Assembly: GCF_002355275.1 (NCBI RefSeq)
Contig: NZ_CP023449.1
Coordinates: 4,256,001 to 4,320,000 of the forward strand
Reading direction: 5' to 3'
DNA from: Rhizorhabdus dicambivorans
Lineage (GTDB): Bacteria > Pseudomonadota > Alphaproteobacteria > Sphingomonadales > Sphingomonadaceae
DNA: 64,000 bases
Below are positions 43,641 through 50,954 of this stretch, in pieces. The notes under the pieces were generated by a model. The model was not told where the DNA came from. It saw nothing but the letters and a program-made list of their open reading frames with translations, and did no database searches. The position numbers and the translations under genes are program-made. Each line of letters opens with the position of its first letter. Position 1 is the first letter of the stretch.

Positions 43641-46483
43641 TCGGCGGCTTCCACATGCAGGATGCGGCGGCTGTGCCGGGCCTGCTCGGCATAATCCTCC
43701 TGCCAGTCGGACGGGCCGTTGGACAGGCCCACCTGCACCGCCGTCACCTTATATTCGGGGCAATTGGTGGCCCAGTCCGAATAGTCGGTGGTGATGACGT
43801 TGGCCTGCGTCTCCGGATGGTGGAAGGTGGTGTAGACCACCCCAGGCGCGACCCGGTCGGTGACATGGGCGCGCAGGGTCGTCTCGCCCGCGCGGCTGCG
43901 CAGATAGACCCAGTCGCGGTCCTTGATCCCGCGATTCTCGGCGTCGAGCGGGTGGAGTTCCAGCAGGTCCTCGGGATGCCAGGCGACATTCGCGGTCCGC
44001 CGCGTCTGCGCGCCGACATTATAGTGGCTCAATATGCGGCCGGTGGTCAGCAGCAGCGGATAGCGCGGGCCCGTCTTCTCGTCGGTCGCGACATAATCGG
44101 TGACGACGAACTTGCCCTTGCCGCGCGCGAAGCCGCCGATGTGCATCGTCGGGGTGCCGAGCGGCGCCGCCTCGTTGGCCGGCCACTGCACCGATCCCTC
44201 CCGCTCGATCAGCCCGTAGGAAACGCCCGCGAAGGTCGGCGTCAGCCGGGCGATCTCGTCCATGATCTGCGACGGATGCGTGTAATTCCAGTCGAGCCCC
44301 ATCTCCCTCGCCACCAGCTGGACGATCTCCCAGTCGGCATGGCCGTTGAGCGGCGCCATCACCTTGCGGACCAGCTGGATGCGGCGCTCGGCATTGGTGA
44401 AGGTGCCGTCCTTCTCCAGGAAGGTCGATCCCGGCAGGAAGACATGCGCGTAATTGGCGGTCTCGTTCAGGAACAGGTCCTGCACCACCACGCATTCCAT
44501 TGCCGCCAGCCCGGCGGCGACGTGATGGGTATTGGGATCGGACTGGAGGATGTCCTCGCCCTGCACGAACAGGCCCTTGAAGACGCCATCGGTCGCCGCG
44601 TCGAGCATATTGGGGATGCGCAGCCCCGGCTCCGGGTCCAGCGCCACGCCCCATGCATGCTCGAACAGTTCGCGGGTGGCTGTGTCGGAGACATGCCGAT
44701 AGCCCGAGAATTCGTGGGGGAAGCTGCCCATGTCGCAGGCGCCCTGGACATTGTTCTGGCCCCTGAGCGGATTCACGCCGACGCCCTCGCGGCCGATATT
44801 GCCGGTCGCCATGGCGAGGTTGGCGATCGCCATCACCGTCGACGATCCCTGGCTGTGCTCGGTGACGCCCAGCCCATAATAGATCGCGGCATTGCCGCCG
44901 GTCGCATAGAGCCGCGCGGCGGCGCGCAGGGTCTCGGCGGGCACACCGGTCAGCGCCTCGGTCGCCTCGGGCGATCGGCCGGGCTCGCTGACGAACGCCG
45001 CCCAGTCCTGATACTCGTCCCAGTCGCAGCGCTCGCGGATATAGGCCTCGTTCGCCAGCCCCTCCTTGACGATGACATGCGCCATCGCGGTCAGCACCGC
45101 GACATTGGTGCCGGGCTTCAGCGGCAGGTGATGGTCGGCCTCGATCCGGGCGCTGCGCACCAGATCGGTGCGGCGCGGATCGATCACGATCAGCTTCGCC
45201 CCCTGGCGCAGCCGCCGCTTCATCCGGCTGGCGAACACCGGGTGGCCATCGGTCGGGTTGGCGCCGATCACCATCATCACATCGGCATATTGGACGCTGT
45301 CGAAATCCTGGGTGCCGGCCGATGTGCCGAAGGTGGTCTTCAGCCCATAGCCGGTCGGCGAATGGCAGACCCGCGCGCAGGTATCGACATTGTTGTTGCC
45401 GAAGCCCTGGCGGATCAATTTCTGGACGAGGAAGGTCTCCTCATTGGTGCAGCGGCTGGAGGTGATGCCGCCCACCGAACGGGTGCCGTACTTCGCCTGG
45501 ATGCGGCGGAACTCGGCGGCGGTGTGGGCGATCGCCTCCTCCCAGCTCACCTCGCGCCACGGCTCCTCGATCGAGGCGCGGATCATCGGGTTGAGGATGC
45601 GTTCCTTGTGGTTGGCATAGCCCCAGGCGAACCGCCCTTTCACGCAGCTATGGCCGCGATTGGCCTTGCCGTCCTTCCACGGCACCATCCGGATCAGCTC
45701 CTCGCCGCGCATCTCGGCGCGGAAGGTGCAGCCGACCCCGCAATAGGCGCAGGTGGTGACGACCGCACGATCGGGGGTGCCCTTCTCGATCACGCTCTTC
45801 TCGTTGAGCGCGGCGGTCGGGCAGGCCTGCACGCAGGCGCCGCAGCTCACGCATTCGGACGACAGGAAATCCTGGTCCTGGCTCGCCGCGATATGGCTTT
45901 CGAAGCCGCGCCCATCGACGGTCAGCGCGATCGTCCCCTGCACCTCGTCGCAGGCGCGCACGCAGCGCGAGCAGACGATGCACTTGGTGCTGTCGAAGGT
46001 GAAATAGGGGTTGGACTCGTCCTTATCGGCGACGAGGTGATTGGCGCCCTCATAGCCATAGCGCACCTCGCGCAGGCCGACCGCGCCCGCCTGCTCCTGC
46101 AATTCGCAATCGCCATTGGCCGAACAGGTCAGGCAGTCGAGCGGATGGTCCGAGATATAGAGTTCCATCACCCCGCGGCGGAGCGACTTGAGCTTCTCGG
46201 TCTGGGTGCGCACCACCATGCCCGGCGTGACCGGCGTGGTGCAGGAGGCGGGATAGCCCGCCCGCCCGTCGATCTCGACCAGGCAGAGCCGGCACGATCC
46301 GAAGCTCTCCAGCGTGTCGGTGGCGCACAGCTTGGGGATGCTCGTCCCCATCAGCGCCGCCGCGCGCATGACCGAAGTCCCCTCGGGCACGTCGATGCGC
46401 TGGTCGTCGATGGTGAGCGACACCATCGGCGCCGTCACGGGCGCCGCCTTGGTGCCAAGGTCGATTTCGCCGATCCACGCCAT
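43637..46483 (-). CDS. fdsA: NAD-dependent formate dehydrogenase, alpha subunit FdsA
   Basis: A 948-residue catalytic subunit. Domains in order: [2Fe-2S] domain (CRLCLVEIDGRAGYPASC), His/Cys [4Fe-4S] site (HPLDCLTCSANGDCELQ), two ferredoxin clusters (CIVCSRCVRACDE and CVSCGACVQACP), a further cluster in CAYCGVGC...SCVKGRF, then the molybdenum-bis-MGD domains. The Mo ligand is Cys373 in RVCHSPTGYG, so it is a cysteine, not selenocysteine, enzyme. It oxidises formate to CO2. ATG 46483 lies four bases after the fdsB stop; the upstream frame to 46519 is not needed. Confidence 0.96.
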   Translation of the reverse strand: MAWIGEIDLGTKAAPVTAPMVSLTIDDQRIDVPEGTSVMRAAALMGTSIPKLCATDTLESFGSCRLCLVEIDGRAGYPASCTTPVTPGMVVRTQTEKLKSLRRGVMELYISDHPLDCLTCSANGDCELQEQAGAVGLREVRYGYEGANHLVADKDESNPYFTFDSTKCIVCSRCVRACDEVQGTIALTVDGRGFESHIAASQDQDFLSSECVSCGACVQACPTAALNEKSVIEKGTPDRAVVTTCAYCGVGCTFRAEMRGEELIRMVPWKDGKANRGHSCVKGRFAWGYANHKERILNPMIRASIEEPWREVSWEEAIAHTAAEFRRIQAKYGTRSVGGITSSRCTNEETFLVQKLIRQGFGNNNVDTCARVCHSPTGYGLKTTFGTSAGTQDFDSVQYADVMMVIGANPTDGHPVFASRMKRRLRQGAKLIVIDPRRTDLVRSARIEADHHLPLKPGTNVAVLTAMAHVIVKEGLANEAYIRERCDWDEYQDWAAFVSEPGRSPEATEALTGVPAETLRAAARLYATGGNAAIYYGLGVTEHSQGSSTVMAIANLAMATGNIGREGVGVNPLRGQNNVQGACDMGSFPHEFSGYRHVSDTATRELFEHAWGVALDPEPGLRIPNMLDAATDGVFKGLFVQGEDILQSDPNTHHVAAGLAAMECVVVQDLFLNETANYAHVFLPGSTFLEKDGTFTNAERRIQLVRKVMAPLNGHADWEIVQLVAREMGLDWNYTHPSQIMDEIARLTPTFAGVSYGLIEREGSVQWPANEAAPLGTPTMHIGGFARGKGKFVVTDYVATDEKTGPRYPLLLTTGRILSHYNVGAQTRRTANVAWHPEDLLELHPLDAENRGIKDRDWVYLRSRAGETTLRAHVTDRVAPGVVYTTFHHPETQANVITTDYSDWATNCPEYKVTAVQVGLSNGPSDWQEDYAEQARHSRRILHVEAAE

Positions 46484-46487
46484 GGGC

Positions 46488-48104
46488 TTACTCCGCCGCC
46501 TCGTGCAGTGCAGGCGCACCGCCGAAATCCTCAGGGAAATGGTCGAGCGCGCTCAGCACCGGATAGGGCGTGAACCCGCCCAGCGCGCACAGCGATCCAT
46601 ATTTCATCGTGTCGCACAGATCGCGGAGCAGCCCGATATCCTTGTCCCGCGCCCGATCGAGCCGAAGCGGCGACCGCGAACCCAGCGCCGCCTCCACCCC
46701 GTCGCCCCGGCGGAGGCCGGGGCCGTAAGAGGCAAGAGCGCCACCCGGCCCCATGACGGCCCCGGCCTCCGCCGGGGCGACGGGGAGAGCACGCGCCTCT
46801 ATGATGCGGTCGATCGTCTCTACCCCGCGCGTCGATCCGATCCGGCACGGCGTGCACTTGCCGCAGCTCTCGACCGCGCAGAACTCCATCGCGAAGCGCG
46901 CCATCCTCGCCATGTCGACGCTGTCGTCGAACACGGTGATCCCGGCATGGCCGATCAGCCCCCCGGCGGCCGCGAACGCCTCATAGTCGAACGGCAGGTG
47001 GAACATCGATGGCGGCATATAGGCGCCCAGCGGTCCGCCGACCTGCACCGCGCGGACCGGGCGGCCCGAAGCGGTGCCGCCGCCGATCTCCTCCACCAGC
47101 TCGCCCAGCGTGATGCCGAAGCCGATCTCGAACAGCCCGCCATTCTTCACATTGCCGGCGATCTGCACCGGCATCGTGCCCCGCGATCGGCCGAAGCCGA
47201 CCGCCGCATAGGCATCGGCCCCCTCGGCGAGGATGAACGGCACCGCCGCGAGGCTCAGCACATTGTTGATGACGGTCGGCTTGCCGAACAGGCCCTGGAT
47301 CGCGGGCAGCGGCGGCTTGGCGCGCACCTGGCCGCGCTTGCCCTCGATGCTGTCGAGCAGCGCGGTCTCCTCGCCGCAGACATAGGCGCCCGCGCCGACC
47401 CGCACCTCCAGCGTGAACGGCGCGATCTTCGATGCAGCAAGCTCGATCGCCCTGCGCATCGTGTCGATCGCATAGGGATATTCGGAGCGGATATAGACAT
47501 AGCCATGGCCCGCACCCACCGCATGGCCCGCGATCGCCATGCCCTCGATCAGGCAGAAGGGGTCGCCCTCCATCAGCATCCGGTCGGCGAAGGTGCCGCT
47601 GTCGCCCTCGTCGGCATTGCAGACGATGAACTTCTCGTCCGCGGCCGTCGCCAGCACAGTCTGCCATTTGATCCCGGTCGGGAAGCCCGCCCCGCCGCGC
47701 CCGCGCAGGCCCGACGCCTTGACCGCGTCGACCACCGCCTGCGGCGCCATCGCCCGCGCCGCCTTCAGGCCGCGCCAGTCATAGGAGGCGATGTCGAGCG
47801 GATCGGCGACCCCGCAGCGCGCGAAGGTGAAGCGCTGCTGCTTCGCGAAGAAGGGCAGCGCCTCCACCTTTCCGAGCCGATGGCCATGGCTGCCGTCGAG
47901 GATCGCCGCCACGTCATCGGGCCCCACCGGCCCATAACCGATCCGCCCCTCGGCCGTCTCGACCTCGACCAGCGGCTCGATCGCGAACAGGCCCCGGCTG
48001 CCGGTGCGCACCACCTCGCAGCCCGCCCTGGCAAACGCCTCCGCCACCGCATCGCTGCCGAGCGCGACCGAGGCCATGTCGCGGCTGATATAGACGCGGG
48101 TCAT
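46488..48104 (-). CDS. fdsB: NAD-dependent formate dehydrogenase, beta subunit FdsB, with repeat-derived insert
   Basis: A 538-residue NADH- and FMN-binding subunit of the NuoF type: GLRGRGGAGFPTGIKW (NAD/FMN), CNADEGDSGTFADR, GAGAYVCGEETALLDSIEG and the [4Fe-4S] ligands ESCGKCTPCR plus CALGG near the end. The N-terminal 130 residues form the usual thioredoxin-like region. Residues of about 441-469 (VAPAEAGAV...YGPGLRRGDG) are encoded by a family A palindromic repeat inserted in frame between the third and fourth cluster cysteines. ATG 48104 overlaps the fdsG stop. Function is probably kept because the insert falls in a linker. Confidence 0.95.
   Translation of the reverse strand: MTRVYISRDMASVALGSDAVAEAFARAGCEVVRTGSRGLFAIEPLVEVETAEGRIGYGPVGPDDVAAILDGSHGHRLGKVEALPFFAKQQRFTFARCGVADPLDIASYDWRGLKAARAMAPQAVVDAVKASGLRGRGGAGFPTGIKWQTVLATAADEKFIVCNADEGDSGTFADRMLMEGDPFCLIEGMAIAGHAVGAGHGYVYIRSEYPYAIDTMRRAIELAASKIAPFTLEVRVGAGAYVCGEETALLDSIEGKRGQVRAKPPLPAIQGLFGKPTVINNVLSLAAVPFILAEGADAYAAVGFGRSRGTMPVQIAGNVKNGGLFEIGFGITLGELVEEIGGGTASGRPVRAVQVGGPLGAYMPPSMFHLPFDYEAFAAAGGLIGHAGITVFDDSVDMARMARFAMEFCAVESCGKCTPCRIGSTRGVETIDRIIEARALPVAPAEAGAVMGPGGALASYGPGLRRGDGVEAALGSRSPLRLDRARDKDIGLLRDLCDTMKYGSLCALGGFTPYPVLSALDHFPEDFGGAPALHEAAE
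46700..46782. repeat. Palindromic repeat, family A, copy 3, inside fdsB
   Basis: Inverted arms of about 25 bases, same as in copies 1 and 2, around a 31-base centre. It lies wholly within the fdsB coding sequence and is translated in frame. Confidence 0.9.
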
Positions 48105-48580
48105 GCCGCCACCGTCGCCGCGATCCGCTCGATCGCCGCCGTGCCGTCGATTCGCGCGACCGGCGCGCCGTCGACCAGCGCATTGGGCCCGATCGCGCAG
48201 AGGCCGAGGCAATAGACAGGCTCCAGCGTCACCTGCCCGTCGGCGCGGGTCTCGCCCATCGCCACCCGCAGCCGCTCGGCCAGCGCCGCCTCGATCACCG
48301 CCCCGCCACGCGACTGGCAGCTTTCGGCGCGGCAATATTGGACATGATGGCGGCCGGCGGGGCGCTCGCGGAAATCATGGTAGAAGCTGACCACGCCATG
48401 AACCTCGGCCCGGCTCAGGTTCAGTTCGGCCGCGACCGCGGCGACCGCCGCCCCGTCGACCCGCCCCAGTTCATGCTGGATGTCGTGCAGCAGCGGCAGC
48501 AGCGCCCCGCGCTCGCCCTTGCGGGCAGCGGCGAGCCGAGCGACCAGCGCCTCCACCGCCTCTTCCTTCTCGATGCTCAT
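48101..48580 (-). CDS. fdsG: NAD-dependent formate dehydrogenase, gamma subunit FdsG
   Basis: A 159-residue NuoE-like [2Fe-2S] subunit: LLPLLHDIQHELGRVD, SRAEVHGVVSFYHDF and the cysteines of QYCRAESCQSRGG and YCLGLCAIGPNALVD. It passes electrons between FdsA clusters and FdsB. It is the first gene of fdsGBAD-fdhD-mobA. The operon promoter should lie in the 90-base gap to the LysR gene, which holds a perfect inverted repeat. Confidence 0.94.
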   Translation of the reverse strand: MSIEKEEAVEALVARLAAARKGERGALLPLLHDIQHELGRVDGAAVAAVAAELNLSRAEVHGVVSFYHDFRERPAGRHHVQYCRAESCQSRGGAVIEAALAERLRVAMGETRADGQVTLEPVYCLGLCAIGPNALVDGAPVARIDGTAAIERIAATVAA

Positions 48581-48633
48581 CGCGCGGATTTGATCCGGAG
48601 CGGGGGCAGGGTCAAATCACTAATCCCCATCAC

Positions 48634-48652
48634 TGATAGACGATGTCTATCA
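48634..48652. promoter_or_regulatory. Perfect inverted repeat, likely LysR-type operator
   Basis: TGATAGACGATGTCTATCA has eight-base perfect arms around GAT and contains the T-N11-A box of LysR regulators (TAGAC...GTCTA). It is 54 bases upstream of fdsG and directly downstream of the LysR gene. Confidence 0.6.
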
Positions 48653-48670
48653 AATTCCCCCTCCTCCAGC

Positions 48671-49579
48671 CTAAGGAACCGTGGCAAACCCGTCCGGCAG
48701 CTTCACCCGCCGCGCCACCGCCAGCGCGGCGCCCGCCAGCGGTCCGATCGGGGTGCGGTTCGGTACGATCAGGCCGATCCGGCTGGCGGCGGCGGGATCG
48801 TCGAAGGGCAGCACCCGCGCCCAGCTCAGCCCCGGCAACAACGCCAGATAGCTGTCGGGCATGATCGTCGCGAAGCCGCCCGCCTGCACCATCGCCAGCA
48901 GCGCGACATAGCTGTCGGCGGTGGCGCGCGGGCTGAGCGCCAGCCCCCGTTCGGCGATGCGGGCGTCGAGGATGCGGCGGTTCTGCATCGACTGGTGGAG
49001 CAGGCAGAGGTCCGCCGCCGCCGCCTCGCCCCAGCCGATCGTCTTCCGCCCGTCGAAACCGCCGCCGGCGCGGGCGAGGAAGATATAGCGTTCGGCGTAG
49101 ATCGGCGCGGTCAGCATGTCGACCGGCGGTTCATGGTCGAGATAGGTGAGCCCGGCGTCGAGCTCGAACCCCGCCAGCCCGCGCTCGATCTCGCGCGAGG
49201 TGAGCGAGCGCGCCGACAGGGTCAGCTGGGGGTGGAGATCGAGCAGCGCGCGGGCGACATAGCCGATCACCGGCATCGCGGCGGGGATCACGCCCAGCCG
49301 GAATTCGCCATGGATCGGCCCAGCCATCGCCTCCATCGCATGCGCCATCCCCTCGAACACCGCGACGAGCTGCTGCGCCCAGGGCAACATCGCCTGCCCC
49401 TCGGCGGTCAGGCCGATATAGCGCCGCTCACGCTGAACGAGGCGGCGGCCGAACTGCTCCTCCAGCGCGACGATCCCGGCCGACAGGGTCGGCTGGGTGA
49501 CCCCGCAGGCCTCGGCGGCGCGGGCGAAATGCCCCTCGCGCGCCAGAGTGGTGAAATAGCGCAACAGGCGTAGCTGCAT
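48671..49579 (-). CDS. LysR-family transcriptional regulator of the fds operon
   Basis: A 302-residue LysR regulator. N-terminal winged helix-turn-helix LRYFTTLAREGHFARAAEACGVTQPTLSAGIVALEE at about 4-39 and a two-lobe effector domain (GEFRLGVIPAAMPVIGYVAR onward). Start ATG 49579 has AGAGGAG upstream. It reads in the same direction as the fds genes and ends 90 bases before them, with an operator-like repeat between. By analogy with FdsR of other bacteria it probably regulates formate dehydrogenase (inference). Confidence 0.9.
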   Translation of the reverse strand: MQLRLLRYFTTLAREGHFARAAEACGVTQPTLSAGIVALEEQFGRRLVQRERRYIGLTAEGQAMLPWAQQLVAVFEGMAHAMEAMAGPIHGEFRLGVIPAAMPVIGYVARALLDLHPQLTLSARSLTSREIERGLAGFELDAGLTYLDHEPPVDMLTAPIYAERYIFLARAGGGFDGRKTIGWGEAAAADLCLLHQSMQNRRILDARIAERGLALSPRATADSYVALLAMVQAGGFATIMPDSYLALLPGLSWARVLPFDDPAAASRIGLIVPNRTPIGPLAGAALAVARRVKLPDGFATVP

Positions 49580-49632
49580 CGACTCCTCTTTCGATAGAGA
49601 AGCCCTATCACGTGCAGACCGGGCTGGCCACA

Positions 49633-49781
49633 GATCCTCCCTATGCGAAGCATGGGGAGGGGGACCGCTCGCGCAGCGAGTGGTGGAGGGGTGACGGCGC
49701 AAGGCGCCGGCTTCGCCGTCGCCCCCTCCACCACGCCTTCGGCGCGGTCCCCCTCCCCACCGCTACGCGGCAGGGAGGATC
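49633..49781. repeat. Large palindromic repeat, family C, copy 3
   Basis: Begins GATCCTCCCTATGCGAAGCA and ends GCAGGGAGGATC with the same nested blocks as copies 1 and 2. It separates the LysR gene start from the protease stop. Confidence 0.88.
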
Positions 49782-49790
49782 GGGGAGGAA

Positions 49791-50579
49791 CTAGCGCAAT
49801 GCCATCCGCAGCGGCCGGGCCTCGTCGTCGGCGGCGACCATCGCCACCATCGCCGTCACCGCCGCGTCGAAGCGCAGCCCGAAGCCGAAGCATTCGTCCC
49901 CGCTGCACATCCGCCCGACATGGAGCCCGACCACCGCGCCGCCGCGTGCCAGATACAGGCCACCCGACGATCCGGGAGCCGAGGCCGCGCTGCTCGCGAA
50001 CAACCGCCCGGGATCGGAGACGTGCAGCCCGCCCGCCGCGTCGCGCACCGGCCCGAGCGGAAAGGCCCGCGCCTCTCCCGTCGTCGCGGAGGGGCCGTCG
50101 CCGCCGCCCGCCGGGAAGGAAAGCAGCCGTACTGGCTGGACGGCGCCCCCCCGCGCCCGCGCGGCGAGGGCGATCGGCGTCACCGGCATCGGCCGGTCGA
50201 GCTTGAGCACCGCGACATCCTGCGCGCTGTCGTCGCGGCGGGCGGTATCGGACCAGGGCGATCGGGCATAGGCCACCCGCGCCGCCGCGCGAACGCTGCC
50301 GTCGGGCCCATAGAGCCGGAAGGTGCAGGCGCGCGGATCGACCGGCCCGCCCGCCGGAAACAGGATATGGGCGGCGGTGACCACGGTGTCGGCGGCACCG
50401 ACCACCCAGCCGCTGCCGTCCTCCACCGCGGCGCGCCCACCGGGCGCGGCACAGACGAGACGGCCGACTCCGTCGGGGCCGGGCGCCCCGTTTCCGCCAT
50501 CGCCATGGGCGGGTGCCGCCAGCGCCAGCAGGGCAGACAGCCCCGGCGCCAGGACACGCGATACGCAACGCAACACCAT
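49791..50579 (-). CDS. Secreted trypsin-like serine protease
   Basis: A 262-residue protein with a signal peptide (hydrophobic LAPGLSALLALAAPAHG near the start) and a trypsin-fold domain: VVTAAHILFPA (His), DSAQDVAVLKLDRP (Asp) and SAPGSSGGLYL (Ser) form the triad in order. The short loops resemble bacterial DegP/HtrA-like or V8-like proteases without a PDZ domain. GTG 50582 or ATG 50579 may be the start. Probably periplasmic; target unknown. Confidence 0.82.
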   Translation of the reverse strand: MVLRCVSRVLAPGLSALLALAAPAHGDGGNGAPGPDGVGRLVCAAPGGRAAVEDGSGWVVGAADTVVTAAHILFPAGGPVDPRACTFRLYGPDGSVRAAARVAYARSPWSDTARRDDSAQDVAVLKLDRPMPVTPIALAARARGGAVQPVRLLSFPAGGGDGPSATTGEARAFPLGPVRDAAGGLHVSDPGRLFASSAASAPGSSGGLYLARGGAVVGLHVGRMCSGDECFGFGLRFDAAVTAMVAMVAADDEARPLRMALR

Positions 50580-50954
50580 CACCGCATCCAGCCAGTGTCC
50601 GCGCCTGCCACGCCCCTCCGGGGGGACAACGGGCGAAGAACGACTTCGATGCAGCCCAGGCTAGGGCGCAAATTTCTAGATCAGGCTAATCTTCATGGTG
50701 TGGAAACGCTTGCGAAACAGGGTTAATTGTCGACGAGGGGGCGATGCCAATCCTTTTGAAACCTCATCGCGCCCATGGGGATCGCGCGGCCCATGCCGTC
50801 GATCGGAGGAGGCGCCGCTCGCATGGCGCTTGTATGATGCCGCGCGGGGCGGCACATCGGGATCAGGGGGACCACGCCATGCGCGGCGATTGCGAGGACG
50901 AACGGGGGAGATGGGGAATGACGGCGTGACGCACGGCCCCAGCCTGTCGCCGAC
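50580..50954. other. Gene-free region (375 bases)
   Basis: Between the protease start and the divergent adenylate cyclase start, so it should hold both promoters. I see no repeat, RNA gene or convincing promoter box. Short frames such as 50744-50929 are Arg-rich and unlike real proteins here. Confidence 0.55.

Noticed and set aside
43274-46573. A 1099-codon open frame on the plus strand
   Set aside because: It is the complement of fdsA/fdhD and has none of the sequence features of a real protein; high GC leaves antisense frames open.
50690-50725. GGAAAC...GGTT before the cyclase gene as an EcfG promoter
   Set aside because: GGAAC is interrupted by an extra A and the spacing is only 13-14 bases.
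50744-50929. Small plus-strand frame upstream of the cyclase
   Set aside because: Arg-rich 61 residues, no ribosome-binding site, no recognisable pattern.
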